The notes: generated by a model not told the origin, from the sequence alone. Shown: positions 1 to 8,933, counted from the stretch's first letter. The stretch: DNA of 64,000 bases from Alcanivorax borkumensis SK2 (GCF_000009365.1 NC_008260.1:62001-126000); one strand, 5' to 3'. Numbers and translations are program-made.

Positions 1-1
1 C

Positions 2-1291
2 GGGTATTTTGCTTTGCAGCAGGCCTTGGCCCGAGCCGGCATTGGTGATGCGCAGGCACGAACGCTGACAGGTTTTCCTCACTTGGGCGTGAATCGTTGG
101 TTAGCCTTTCAGCAGCGCAAGGCCGTCAGTGAGCCTCAACAACAGCAGTGGATTCGTTTGGCTACAGCCAAGGCCTGGCGAGATCAGTCCGTTCTGGTTC
201 AGCGGCTAACCACGGATAGTGATGGATTTTCCCCGCAAACAGCGCAAACATTGCTGGCCTCCTGCCTACCGGTGCTCGCCGCCCGAACAGATTTTTCTGT
301 GTTACCCCAAGCCGAAATTCCGGACAGTTATGCTACGTGGTTGCGGGTAGCCGGGATGTACCCTCTTATGGCCTGGCTGGCCACAGGATCGATTGATGAT
401 TACCACCGAGAAATGAGTGCGCGTTTTCGTGATCCGGCGCGTCAACCGCGGCAACAGTTTTCGCCGCCTACGGGCGGCACTGTGCCGGTGGCGCCGGACG
501 TATTGTCGGCGAATCCGCTGCGCATACCTTTGCCGGATACAGAGCAATGGCAGGCAATGTTATCGCACTACGCGCCGGTTGTTGCGGTGTCCGACACCCA
601 GCCTTGGAATGTGCCGGGGCAGATTCAGCTAGATGAAACGCATACGCCGGTAATCCGCACTGAGACACCTGTCAGTTATACTTGGCCAAGCTGGACCCAT
701 TTTCGTGGCAAAAACCTTCTACAAATCAACTACCAATTTTGGTTCAGCAAGCGCCCGAAACGTGGTTGGCTGGATACTTATGCGGGCTCTCTTGATGGGG
801 TGATTTGGCGGGTGACCCTCAAGCCCAATGGCAAGGTGCTGTTTTACGACAGCATTCACCCATGTGGCTGTTATCACAAAATTTATCTTGTCGACCCGAC
901 GTTGAAAGCGGCAGACATAGAGGGTGATAAGCCGGTGTTCTATCCCGGCTACGTGGTGGATGCTTATGATCAACGCATCACTCTGTTGCTGGAGCCAGAC
1001 ACCCATTATCTGGTTCGCGTGACCCCGACATCAGATCTCTTACCTACCAGCTCCTATCAGCTGGCTGATGCCAACGCGCTCCGAGCGTTGAAACATCAAG
1101 ATGGTACTGTCGCCAGCCTGTTCAATGCCCGTGGGCTTGTGCCAATCTCAAAACGGGCAGAGCGGTTCTATTTATGGCCCATGGGAATACCGTCTGCCGG
1201 CGCCATGCGCCAGCCAGGCGAGCATGCGATCGCGTTCAAAGGTCGTCGTCATTTTGATGAAGCAACCTTGGCAGAAACATTGTTTGAATAG
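2..1291 (+). CDS. Conserved hypothetical protein, 5' end outside the window
   Basis: The frame is open from the first bases of the window, so the true start lies upstream. An in-frame TTG at 14 gives 425 residues but has no clear ribosome binding site. I do not recognise a named family. The N-terminal half is helical and Gln/Ala rich. The C-terminal half is rich in aromatic beta-strand-like segments and holds a compact His-x-Cys-x-Cys-x-His cluster (HPCGCYH, residues 282-288 counted from the TTG), which could bind a metal. No signal peptide or membrane segment can be judged because the start is missing. The gene is followed by a 390-bp gap, so it appears to end its transcription unit. Real coding is supported by length and by the absence of a longer competing frame. 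Function unknown. Confidence 0.75.
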   Translation, partial: GYFALQQALARAGIGDAQARTLTGFPHLGVNRWLAFQQRKAVSEPQQQQWIRLATAKAWRDQSVLVQRLTTDSDGFSPQTAQTLLASCLPVLAARTDFSVLPQAEIPDSYATWLRVAGMYPLMAWLATGSIDDYHREMSARFRDPARQPRQQFSPPTGGTVPVAPDVLSANPLRIPLPDTEQWQAMLSHYAPVVAVSDTQPWNVPGQIQLDETHTPVIRTETPVSYTWPSWTHFRGKNLLQINYQFWFSKRPKRGWLDTYAGSLDGVIWRVTLKPNGKVLFYDSIHPCGCYHKIYLVDPTLKAADIEGDKPVFYPGYVVDAYDQRITLLLEPDTHYLVRVTPTSDLLPTSSYQLADANALRALKHQDGTVASLFNARGLVPISKRAERFYLWPMGIPSAGAMRQPGEHAIAFKGRRHFDEATLAETLFE

Positions 1292-1682
1292 TACGCCGAG
1301 CTTTAGAGAAAGCCTCTCGCCTCTGCAAAAGCCCCAAAATCCAGTGTGGTTCTTTCGTGGCCGGTCGCTGGCAGGTCTGGTGATTGGAATTTGCTATGGT
1401 GTTAGCGGCTCAGCCGGCTAGTAGAGCGAGCATCATGAGTGAAGCTATACGAAAATATAGGGCTCTATCCTGCACTGTTACGGTGTAAGGATAAACGTTC
1501 GAGACATTATGATGAAAAAGAATCCTGAGCCCTGTAATAAGTCGCTTATTTCCAGCAAAGACGGCGGATAGCAACGTTATTCATTGACACAAACTGCTTA
1601 TCCCTTTGGCGTTATAGGATTGCTCACCTTCTCTTGCCCTTTGTTAAGCTTGGGGCCGTATTAATGCCTCAGGAGCTAAACC
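1292..1682. other. 391-bp intergenic region, no gene seen
   Basis: I see no convincing gene here: a 106-codon plus-strand frame starting at 1101 lies mostly inside the upstream gene. A TTGACA hexamer at 1584-1589 lies about 100 bases before the downstream oxidoreductase. The nearest TATA-like sequence (TTATAG near 1611) is too far away for standard sigma-70 spacing, so a promoter is only suggested. No strong hairpin with a T run follows the upstream gene. Confidence 0.4.
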
Positions 1683-2639
1683 ATGAAAGCCATCGCTACC
1701 ACCGGCTGGGGCCTCAAGCCCACCCTCTCCCTGATTGAGACAGATGCTCCAGGACGATTAAAAGCGGATGACGTGCTGGTGGCCGTCCATGCGGCGTCGG
1801 TTAACCCCAAGGATTGGAAGCTGAACTACAATTTGGCGGTGGCAGCGAGCCCGGTGATGGTTAAACAACTAAAGCCCCTGTTTGGTGATGACCTGGCAGG
1901 CATCGTGGTGGACACGGGTCCTAATGTTAGTGACTTTGAGATCGGTGATGCGGTTTATGGAATGGATATGCGCCTGCGAACCGCATCGCTGGCAGAGCTG
2001 ACCCTGATTGATCAGCGCCGTATTGCAAAAAAGCCGGAGAACCTGTCATTTACTCAAGCCGCCGCCATGCCTCTGGCCGCCCTCACCGCGCTGCAAGGGT
2101 TGCGTAAAGGGAAAGCGGAAGCGGGGAAAAAGGTATTGATTATCGGCGCGTCTGGTGGAGTGGGTAGTTTCGCCGTTCAAATAGCGAAAAACCTGGGCCT
2201 GCATGTCACCGGTGTGTGCAGTGGTCGGAACACCGATTTTGTTCGTGAGTTAGGGGCGGATGCGGTGATTGATTACACCCAGGGGGATTACCGCCATTCG
2301 GCAGGTGAGTTCGATCTGGTATTCGATGTGACATCTTATGAAACGCCGCTAACGTGTGCCGCGCTGTTGGGCAAGAAGGGCTACTTCATTTCCACTGGTG
2401 GCGATGGCAAATCTATGTTGGCCACCCCGCTCTATCGGCTGTTGGGCAAAAAAGCCGGCACAGTGGTGGTCGAATCTTATCGGCGTGATCTGGAAACACT
2501 AAAGGCCATGGTGGAAGCGGGTTCTTTGACACCAGTAATCGATAGCGTTTTTACGTTGGCAGAGAGCGAAGCGGCCTATAACCGCAGCCGTTCCGGCCGC
2601 TGCCGGGGAAAAGTGGTTATTAATGTGGCTAACGCCTGA
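1683..2639 (+). CDS. Zinc-independent NAD(P)H-dependent oxidoreductase, MDR (quinone oxidoreductase-like) family
   Basis: The 318-residue product has the medium-chain dehydrogenase/reductase layout: an N-terminal GroES-like domain (about 1-125) with the ASVNPKDWK motif typical of quinone-reductase members, then a Rossmann domain with GASGGVGSFAVQIA from G155, matching the NADPH-binding AxxGxxG pattern. The Cys/His zinc ligands of classical alcohol dehydrogenases are absent, so it should be a zinc-free reductase or oxidase of quinones, enones or aldehydes; the substrate cannot be read from sequence. AGGAG lies 7 bases before the ATG. It converges on the next, minus-strand gene with only 21 bases between stops. 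It is probably monocistronic and cytoplasmic. Confidence 0.85.
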   Translation: MKAIATTGWGLKPTLSLIETDAPGRLKADDVLVAVHAASVNPKDWKLNYNLAVAASPVMVKQLKPLFGDDLAGIVVDTGPNVSDFEIGDAVYGMDMRLRTASLAELTLIDQRRIAKKPENLSFTQAAAMPLAALTALQGLRKGKAEAGKKVLIIGASGGVGSFAVQIAKNLGLHVTGVCSGRNTDFVRELGADAVIDYTQGDYRHSAGEFDLVFDVTSYETPLTCAALLGKKGYFISTGGDGKSMLATPLYRLLGKKAGTVVVESYRRDLETLKAMVEAGSLTPVIDSVFTLAESEAAYNRSRSGRCRGKVVINVANA

Positions 2640-2660
2640 CCGCCGATAGCGTTGGCAGGT

Positions 2661-3128
2661 CTATGGTCCGGTCGCGTCGGTTAGCCGCACGGCAACCCCT
2701 GTTTCAGTATTCCCTGCCCTTGAACCGAAAAGAGTTACCCACTGATTCTTTACCAGAAGCAATGTGGCCTGTGCGGTGCTATGCCCTCGTTGGCTGGTGC
2801 TGTAGTCACCAACGAACTGGAAGCGGAATTGGTCAGGCTGCTCAGGGTCCGGCTGTATGGCGTAGCCCAGAGTGAACGGTTCAGAGGCAATGAACCCTTT
2901 ATCCTCAATATCCACAGCAACGTTCAGGGCGTCAGCTGAAGCCATGAATGAAGGCAAGGGACGTGTTGAGCGACCATCGGATGCAGTGACCGCGCACTCA
3001 CAATAACGTATCTCCATTCGTAACGGTTTGGCAGAGAGATAGGTTGCCATTGCCGCTGTATCGGCCAGCGCAAAACCAGGCACCAGCAGTAACAACACCG
3101 ACCAAAACCGTTTTGCTATTGTGCTCAT
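2661..3128 (-). CDS. Small exported protein of unknown function
   Basis: 155 residues with a clear Sec signal peptide: basic start, hydrophobic VLLLLVPGFALA core, likely cleavage after Ala22 (ALA-DT). The mature part is about 133 residues, probably periplasmic, with a YCECAV motif holding two closely spaced cysteines and then beta-rich sequence. GGAG precedes the ATG at 3128 by 8 bases. It lies 37 bases downstream of the OsmC-YcaO stop codon, so wait-for-order matters: transcription runs from the signal-peptide gene toward 2661, and the OsmC-YcaO gene lies upstream on the same strand, so the two may be cotranscribed with this gene second. I do not recognise the family. Confidence 0.75.
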   Translation of the reverse strand: MSTIAKRFWSVLLLLVPGFALADTAAMATYLSAKPLRMEIRYCECAVTASDGRSTRPLPSFMASADALNVAVDIEDKGFIASEPFTLGYAIQPDPEQPDQFRFQFVGDYSTSQRGHSTAQATLLLVKNQWVTLFGSRAGNTETGVAVRLTDATGP

Positions 3129-3165
3129 GATATTTTCTCCGCGTTGATCTGGCTTGTTTCAAGTC

Positions 3166-5340
3166 TTATTTTGCCCGTGCTGCGTGCAACTTTTTATAGC
3201 TTTCGATTAGGCGTTGGTGTTTTTCCAGCCCTTCCAGTTGCATATTGGTGGGGGTCAGGCCGGGGAAACGGAGGCTGCCTTCAACAGCGCCAATGACGGT
3301 TTCCAGGGTATCTTCACCGTACATGCGCCCCAGGTTTGTGCGGTAGTCATCCAGTGACAACTCTTCGTCCAGGGTAATTTCCAGTACCGCATTAACAGCT
3401 CGGTAGAACAGGCCGCGTTCCACGGTGTTGTCGTTGAACTGAATAAACATGTCCACCAGCTCCAGCGCATCTTCATGGCGCTGTAATGCCAGATAGATCA
3501 GCAGCTTCAATTCCAGAATAGTGAGCTGGCCCCATACGGTGTTCTCATCGAACTCGATACCGATCAGGGTGATGATGTCGGTGTAGTTATCAATCTGGCT
3601 TTCTTCCAGCCGTTCCACCAGCTGGCTCAGCTGCTCATCGCTGAGGCGGTGCAAATTGAGAATGTCCTCGCGGTAATCCAGCGCCATGTTGGTGTTGTCC
3701 CATACCAGATCTTCCACCGGGTACACCTCGGAAAAATCCGGCACCAAAATCCGGCACACCGGTGCGCCTAGCTCTTCGTAGACAGCCACGTAGGCTTCTT
3801 TCTCCAGGCTTTCGAGAATGCCAAACAGGCGCGCGCTTTCTTCTTCTGTAGTGCCAGAGAAATCCCATTCGCAAAAAGATTCATCGGCCTGGGCACTAAA
3901 GAAACGCCAGCTCACGACCCCGCTGGAATCAATGAAGTGTTCCACGAAATTGTTGGGCTCGCAGACTTCCTGGCTATTAAACGTGGGCGGTGGCAAATCG
4001 TTGAGGCCTTCGAAGCTGCGACCTTGCAGCAGCTCGGTAAGGCTGCGTTCCAGTGCGACTTCGAAGCTTGGGTGGGCACCAAAGGAGGCAAAAACCCCGC
4101 CGGTGCGCGGGTTCATCAGCGTTACGCACATAACCGGAAACTGCCCGCCTAGAGAGGCGTCTTTCACCAGTACCGGGAAACCCTGTTCCTCCAGGGCGGT
4201 GATACCTTCAACAATGCCGGGATACTTGGCCAATACTTCTTGGGGCACATCCGGCAGGGCAATCTCTTCTTCAATGATGTGCTTCTTCACCGCCCGTTCA
4301 AAAATTTCCGACAGGCATTGCACCTTGGCTTCGGCCAAAGTATTGCCGGCACTCATGCCGTTACTCAGGAACAGGTTTTCAATGAGATTGGAGGGGAAAT
4401 ACACGGTCTCGCCGTCGGACTGGCGAACGAACGGTAATGAGCAGATGCCCCGGTCGGCACGGCCGGAGTTGGTATCAATCAGGTTGGAACCGCCCAACTC
4501 CCCTTCCGGGTTATAGATGCCCAAACAGTAGTCATCCAGAATGCCCTCGGGTAGCGCGTCGTTGGGCCCGGGTTTGAACCACTTTTCGTTGGGGTAATGG
4601 ACAAAGTTGCTGTTGGCGATCTCTTCCCCGAAGAACTGGTCGTTGTAGAAGAAATTGCAGTTTAGGCGTTCGATGAATTCGCCCAGTGCTGAACATAGCG
4701 CGGCTTCCTTGGTGGCGCCCTTACCGTTGGTAAAGCACATGGGGGAGGCGGCGTCGCGCACGTGCAGAGACCACACATGGGGAACGATGTTGCGCCAGGA
4801 GGCGATCTCGATCTTCATCCCCAATTTCGCGAGGATCGCGGTCATGTTGGCGATGGTCTGCTCCAGCGGCAGGTCTTTGCCTTCAATAAAGGTACGGTGG
4901 GCCTCGTCCGGTTCCACCATCAGCAGGGCCTGGGCGTCTTCGGTGAGGCTGTCCACCTGCTCGATCTGGAAGTCAGGCCCGGTCTGGACCACCTTCTTCA
5001 CCGTGCAGCGATCAATCGAGCGAAGTATCCCCTGGCGGTCCTTGTCGGAAATATCCTCCGGTAGCTCAACCTGAATCTTGAAGATCTGGTTGTAGCGGTC
5101 CTCCGGGTCAACGATGTTGTTCTGCGACAAGCGGATATTATCGGTGGGGATATCCCGCGCCTTGCAGTACACCTTCACAAAATAGGCCGCGCACATGGCC
5201 GACGATGCCAGGAAATAATCAAATGGGCTGGGTGCTGAGCCATCGCCCTTGTAGCGGATGGGCTGGTCTGTGATGACAGTAAAGTCGTCGAACTTGGCTT
5301 CCAAACGAAGGTTATCGAGGAAGTTGACGTTGATTTCCAT
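3166..5340 (-). CDS. OsmC domain / YcaO domain fusion protein
   Basis: Translated from the ATG at 5340 this is 724 residues. The first ~150 form an OsmC-like domain with Cys50 in SSAMCAAYF and Cys112 in DRCTVKK, placed as the redox cysteine pair of OsmC/Ohr proteins. The remainder matches E. coli YcaO closely: CFTNGKGATKEAAL, SALGEFIERL, LSEIFERAVK and SLTELLQGR carry the Glu/Arg residues YcaO proteins use for ATP and magnesium, and a C-terminal helical tail follows. YcaO proteins activate amide backbones with ATP; E. coli YcaO is linked to RimO methylthiolation of ribosomal protein S12. No precursor peptide or cyclodehydratase partner gene is nearby, so a RiPP cluster is unlikely. Other in-frame starts (ATG 5379, TTG/GTG further up) exist; 5340 best fits an OsmC N-terminus, but no start has a strong ribosome binding site. 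Confidence 0.9.
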   Translation of the reverse strand: MEINVNFLDNLRLEAKFDDFTVITDQPIRYKGDGSAPSPFDYFLASSAMCAAYFVKVYCKARDIPTDNIRLSQNNIVDPEDRYNQIFKIQVELPEDISDKDRQGILRSIDRCTVKKVVQTGPDFQIEQVDSLTEDAQALLMVEPDEAHRTFIEGKDLPLEQTIANMTAILAKLGMKIEIASWRNIVPHVWSLHVRDAASPMCFTNGKGATKEAALCSALGEFIERLNCNFFYNDQFFGEEIANSNFVHYPNEKWFKPGPNDALPEGILDDYCLGIYNPEGELGGSNLIDTNSGRADRGICSLPFVRQSDGETVYFPSNLIENLFLSNGMSAGNTLAEAKVQCLSEIFERAVKKHIIEEEIALPDVPQEVLAKYPGIVEGITALEEQGFPVLVKDASLGGQFPVMCVTLMNPRTGGVFASFGAHPSFEVALERSLTELLQGRSFEGLNDLPPPTFNSQEVCEPNNFVEHFIDSSGVVSWRFFSAQADESFCEWDFSGTTEEESARLFGILESLEKEAYVAVYEELGAPVCRILVPDFSEVYPVEDLVWDNTNMALDYREDILNLHRLSDEQLSQLVERLEESQIDNYTDIITLIGIEFDENTVWGQLTILELKLLIYLALQRHEDALELVDMFIQFNDNTVERGLFYRAVNAVLEITLDEELSLDDYRTNLGRMYGEDTLETVIGAVEGSLRFPGLTPTNMQLEGLEKHQRLIESYKKLHAARAK

Positions 5341-5548
5341 GGCGGGGCTACCGAGTCGAGGAATGGCTGTGGCGGTCATTATCCCGCTTTTAACCCTCAC
5401 CGTCTGTAGGAGGACGGTTTTCTCGGCTGTGGACTTTACTCAGCACACTGCTGTTTAAACATTGATCTATGTCTACATCGGCTACCCTGCCCGCTGCTAG
5501 CGTAAAGCCCATATTGCTTGCCTCCACACCACTAACCGGAGAGGGATC

Positions 5549-6013
5549 ATGCGCCTCGTATGGGGCCCGGCCTATGAACTGGGCATTTTGGTCATCGACC
5601 AGCAGCATAAACGCATCGTGGATTACATCAACGACCTAGACCGTCTAGTCGGCCAGCCTGGCGCCCAACTGGGCGTGGCCCGAGTGCTCTATGATCTGGT
5701 GGACTACACCGAATCCCACTTCAGTTTTGAGGAAGCACTGATGGAGCGGGCCGGCTACGACAAGCTGGATGATCACCACTCTCAGCATCGCAAGTTCATC
5801 TTTCACATTGAGTCCCTGCTGCGGCGTCATGAAGAGGGTGTCGACGTGGCAGAGTCGCTATTGCGGGTTTTGGAAAAGTGGCTGTTCCACCATATTCTTG
5901 AAGAAGATCGTGCCTATACGCAGCAGGTGCGGGATTTTGTCGACGGTATTGGTCGTGAACGGCTGGGCGGCTGGGTCAACGAAAATTTGCGAAAACACTT
6001 TCGGATGATGTAA
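5549..6013 (+). CDS. Bacteriohemerythrin
   Basis: 154 residues with the full diiron ligand set of the hemerythrin family: His20, His57-xxx-Glu61, His76 or 77 with His80, and His114/115 with Asp120. These bind the oxygen-carrying non-heme diiron centre. The single-domain length matches bacterial hemerythrins such as McHr, which carry or buffer oxygen in microaerobic or methane/alkane-oxidising bacteria; a role in feeding oxygen to oxygenases here is inference. GGAGAGGG precedes the ATG. The gene is divergent from the OsmC-YcaO gene across about 208 bases, and a 9-bp hairpin follows its stop codon. Confidence 0.9.
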   Translation: MRLVWGPAYELGILVIDQQHKRIVDYINDLDRLVGQPGAQLGVARVLYDLVDYTESHFSFEEALMERAGYDKLDDHHSQHRKFIFHIESLLRRHEEGVDVAESLLRVLEKWLFHHILEEDRAYTQQVRDFVDGIGRERLGGWVNENLRKHFRMM

Positions 6014-6023
6014 TCACGGTTAG

Positions 6024-6052
6024 AGCGCTATTTCACAGAGGATAATAGCGCT
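6024..6052 (+). terminator. Hairpin after the bacteriohemerythrin gene
   Basis: A perfect 9-bp inverted repeat (AGCGCTATT / AATAGCGCT) with an 11-base loop begins 11 bases past the stop codon. No T run follows, so it is a terminator-like or RNA-stabilising hairpin rather than a classic Rho-independent terminator. Confidence 0.45.
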
Positions 6053-6166
6053 ATCAACGACCGTAATTTGGGCAGCGACACCGCTGCCCTGCTCGCTATT
6101 ATTTTGCTGGGTACGGTGTTTGCCGCGCGTAAGACCCAGAGCCCATAGCACGGCGTTATTGTTTCA

Positions 6167-6403
6167 TTACGGTTGTTTAGAGGCCCAGATCGCCAGCTTG
6201 TGCTGAATCGTGGGTTGCGACACCTGGTCCTCTGGTAATGGCTGGATGATCTTGTCATGGACCAGCAGGCGATAAATATAGAGCAACTTCTCGGAGGCAG
6301 AATCGGTTGCTTCAAATTCCACCACGCCGCGTTTCTCTGCGTAGGCGACCCCTATCTGTATGGCTTTCTTGACCAGCTCTTTCTCGTTTTTCAGTTTCTT
6401 CAT
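6167..6403 (-). CDS. DUF5062 family protein
   Basis: 78 residues from the ATG at 6403, preceded by GAGGG at good spacing; a GTG at 6418 would add five residues (MRASP) that include the ribosome binding site, so it was not chosen. The sequence begins MKKLKNEKELVKKAIQIG and is a small, soluble, helical protein that I recognise as DUF5062-like. This family occurs in gammaproteobacteria and has no established function. It stands alone between the hemerythrin gene (convergent) and a 343-bp gap. No signal peptide or metal motif. Confidence 0.75.
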   Translation of the reverse strand: MKKLKNEKELVKKAIQIGVAYAEKRGVVEFEATDSASEKLLYIYRLLVHDKIIQPLPEDQVSQPTIQHKLAIWASKQP

Positions 6404-6747
6404 GGGGCTTGCCCTCACTGCTAGCTCAATGTGCAGCTTGGCACAAAGCGGCTTGGGGCATAAGTGCGGGTGTAATGAGAGGGGCTAGGTGGTTTGATCG
6501 CTGAGCGATAACCTGTTCTGACATACGCCGTATGCCGCCCTTGGGGGCTTCGCGATGTAAACATTCATGCTCAGAAATCTCACAGGCAGTTTTGCTTTGG
6601 TCATCACATAGAGGCGCGTTGCGCCTCACTATGGCTCCAAGGCTACTGGAGATCCCCGTATTCAACACCGTGTTTGGCGGTTTCGCGGTTCCTGGGGTGC
6701 TCCCATCATGAGGGGCCAGGAAGGCGGCGGCGGGAGTTGTGCCGTTA
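6404..6747. other. 344-bp intergenic region with two perfect inverted repeats
   Basis: No supported gene. It contains a 13-base palindrome at 6522-6534 (CATACG, one base, CGTATG) and a perfect hairpin at 6611-6627 (GAGGCGC, GTT loop, GCGCCTC) without a T run. A 112-codon minus-strand frame (6426-6764) overlaps the end of the FAA-hydrolase gene and has low-complexity composition; I do not accept it as a gene. Confidence 0.4.
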
Positions 6748-7449
6748 TCAGGCGACGGAGCCAAACACCTGAATGATGTTGCCCAGCCTGGCGGTGAACT
6801 TGTCGCCGCTGTTCAGCGGACCGACGCCGGCGGGGGTGCCGGTGAAAACTACATCGCCTGGTTCCAAGGTGAAGGTCTGGCTGATTTCCGATAACAGCTC
6901 GAAGGTGGGGAACAGCATTTGGCCGGTGTGGCCGTGTTGTTTTACGGCGTCGTTAAGTTCTAGGGTAACGCCCAGGTCCTGGCGCACCGAGATACCGCGG
7001 GCATCGATAAAGCCGGATACCGGGGCGGCGCCGTCGAAGGCTTTGGCCCGTTCCCAGGGGTGGCCTTTTTCTTTCAACTGGTTCTGCACTTCGCGCAGGG
7101 TCAGATCCAGGCCGATGCCGTAGGCGGCGACGCTGAAGCGCACGTGATCCAGGCGGGTTTCCTTACGGATGCGTTTGCCGATCAGCACGACCATTTCCAC
7201 TTCATGGTGCACCGGCCCTTGCCCTTCGGGCAACACTAGCGGCTCGTGCAGGCTGGTTAGTGCGGTGGCGGGCTTCATAAACAGAATAGGGGCATCCGGG
7301 GTTTCATTGCCCAACTCTTTGGCGTGGTCGGCGTAGTTGCGGCCCACGCAGACCACCTTGCCCACCGGCATGTTCATGGCGGAGCCGTCGATCCAGCGAT
7401 GTTGGTAACCGTCCGGGTCTACTTGGATTTCGTTGATCTCATCAAACAT
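6748..7449 (-). CDS. Fumarylacetoacetate hydrolase (FAH) family protein
   Basis: 233 residues with the FAH-domain core. Metal ligands are visible as Glu83 and Glu85 in HHEVEMVVLIG and Asp115 in GIGLDLTLRE; FTGTPAGVGPL near the C-terminus is the usual substrate-loop signature. Family members hydrolyse or decarboxylate diketo acids such as acylpyruvates or oxaloacetate; the small YcgM-like size suggests an acylpyruvase or oxaloacetate decarboxylase rather than a tyrosine-pathway FAH. The ATG lies 8 bases inside the end of the upstream dehydrogenase gene, so the two are translationally coupled and probably act in the same metabolic setting. ATG 7377 (MNMPVG) is an alternative start, but the N-terminal extension resembles YcgM relatives. 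Confidence 0.85.
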   Translation of the reverse strand: MFDEINEIQVDPDGYQHRWIDGSAMNMPVGKVVCVGRNYADHAKELGNETPDAPILFMKPATALTSLHEPLVLPEGQGPVHHEVEMVVLIGKRIRKETRLDHVRFSVAAYGIGLDLTLREVQNQLKEKGHPWERAKAFDGAAPVSGFIDARGISVRQDLGVTLELNDAVKQHGHTGQMLFPTFELLSEISQTFTLEPGDVVFTGTPAGVGPLNSGDKFTARLGNIIQVFGSVA

Positions 7450-8839
7450 CGAACAGTTTTCCCGGGTTCATCACATTGTTGGGGTCGAATACCTGTTTCA
7501 CCGCTTTCATGCAGGCGATTTCTTCCGGGCTGCGGGAGTATTCGAGGTAGGGTTTCTTGGTCATGCCCACACCATGTTCGGCGGAAATCGAGCCGTTGTA
7601 TTTCTGCACGATCTCGAACACCCACTTGGAGACGTTATTGCACTTGGCGAAGAAGTCTTCCTTGGGCAGGTCTGCTGGTTTGAGGATGTTCAGGTGCATG
7701 TTGCCGTCGCCAATGTGCCCGAACCAGACGATTTCGAAATCCGGGTAGGCGTCTTGCACCACGGTGTCGATGTCTTCGACAAAGTCCGGCACTTTAGAGA
7801 CGGTGACGGAGATGTCGTTCTTGTAGGGGGTGTGAGGGGCGATGGATTCGGAGATGCGTTCGCGCAGCTGCCACAGCTGATCCAGCTGCTGTAGCGACTG
7901 GCTCATGACGCCGTCCAGTACCCAGCCTTCTTCCACGCAGCGTTCAAAAATGGCCATGGCCTGGTCGCCAATTTGTTCAGACAATTGCTCGAATTCCAGT
8001 AGGCAGTAGAACGGGCATTCGGTATCGAAAGGCTTGGCGACACCGTGTTCCAGCACGTGGGCCATGGCCTTGTCGGAGAAGAACTCGAAGGCGGTGAGGT
8101 CGATGTCCTGCTGGAAGGCATGGAGGATTTTCATTACTTCCCGGAAGCCTGGCGCGCCCAGTACCAGGGCGGTCAGGTCTTTGGGCTCGCGGGCCAGTTT
8201 TACTGTGGCTTCTACCACAAAGCCCAGGGTGCCTTCAGAGCCGATAAACAGGTGGCGGAAGTCATAGCCGGTGGCGTTCTTGATCAGGCCCTTGTTCAGG
8301 TCCAGTAGTTCACCCTTGCCGGTGACCACTTTCAGGCCGGTGATCCAATCGCGGGTCATGCCGTAGCGAATTACCTTGATGCCACCGGCGTTGGTGCCGA
8401 TGTTGCCGCCGATTTGGCTGGAGCCGGCGGAGGCAAAATCGACCGGATAGAACAGACCTTTCTGTTCGGCGAATTCCTGCAGCTGCTGGGTAATGACGCC
8501 GGGCTGTACGGTGACGGCGCGGTCGAATTCGTTGAAATCGAGGATCGTATTCATACGATCAAAGGCCACGACTAGCTCATTGTTGGCGGCGACTGCGCCA
8601 GCGGACAGGCCGGTGCGACCCCCGGATGGCACGAGGTGCAAACCATGCTCGTTGGCGATTTCGACGATCTGTTGCACTTCCTCGGTGGTTTCCGGCAGTG
8701 CCACGGCACAGGGTGCCGGTGCCCATACCTTGGTCCAGTCGACCCCGTAACGTTCGGCGCTTTCCTGGTCGGTGAGGCAGCGATTGCCAAGCAAATCAGT
8801 TAGTTGCTCTAAGGCAGCATGGGCAAGGGCAGTCATCAA
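7442..8839 (-). CDS. FAD-linked D-2-hydroxyglutarate dehydrogenase (GlcD/VAO family)
   Basis: 465 residues with the vanillyl-alcohol-oxidase FAD fold: PSGGRTGLSAGAV is the FAD diphosphate loop and FGHIGDGNMHLNIL plus EHGVGMTKKPYL are the zinc and substrate-binding signatures of the D-2-hydroxyacid dehydrogenase branch. In Pseudomonas the orthologous position next to serA is taken by D2HGDH, which reoxidises the D-2-hydroxyglutarate made by SerA from 2-oxoglutarate and so pulls serine synthesis forward. The divergent serA here, 139 bases away, supports the same role. It is soluble, probably passing electrons to an ETF or quinone. Its end overlaps the FAH-family gene by 8 bases. D-lactate dehydrogenase is the main alternative. 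Confidence 0.88.
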   Translation of the reverse strand: MMTALAHAALEQLTDLLGNRCLTDQESAERYGVDWTKVWAPAPCAVALPETTEEVQQIVEIANEHGLHLVPSGGRTGLSAGAVAANNELVVAFDRMNTILDFNEFDRAVTVQPGVITQQLQEFAEQKGLFYPVDFASAGSSQIGGNIGTNAGGIKVIRYGMTRDWITGLKVVTGKGELLDLNKGLIKNATGYDFRHLFIGSEGTLGFVVEATVKLAREPKDLTALVLGAPGFREVMKILHAFQQDIDLTAFEFFSDKAMAHVLEHGVAKPFDTECPFYCLLEFEQLSEQIGDQAMAIFERCVEEGWVLDGVMSQSLQQLDQLWQLRERISESIAPHTPYKNDISVTVSKVPDFVEDIDTVVQDAYPDFEIVWFGHIGDGNMHLNILKPADLPKEDFFAKCNNVSKWVFEIVQKYNGSISAEHGVGMTKKPYLEYSRSPEEIACMKAVKQVFDPNNVMNPGKLFDV

Positions 8840-8933
8840 CAGGTCTCCTGAACGGGTTTAACCGGGGGGTTGAAACGGGTTCACGCTGACTTGAGCAGAA
8901 GTACAGCATGGGTTGCTCTCAATTTGAGCGCGC

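Noticed and set aside
3818..4516. 232-codon antisense frame over the YcaO domain
   Set aside because: Antisense shadow of a conserved domain; Ser/Arg-rich composition.
3166..5548. Thiazole/oxazole-modified peptide (RiPP) cluster around the YcaO gene
   Set aside because: No precursor peptide, cyclodehydratase partner, dehydrogenase or exporter is adjacent; the protein matches the E. coli YcaO type.
6426..6764. 112-codon minus-strand frame
   Set aside because: It overlaps the FAH-family gene end, has no ribosome binding site and its composition is not protein-like.
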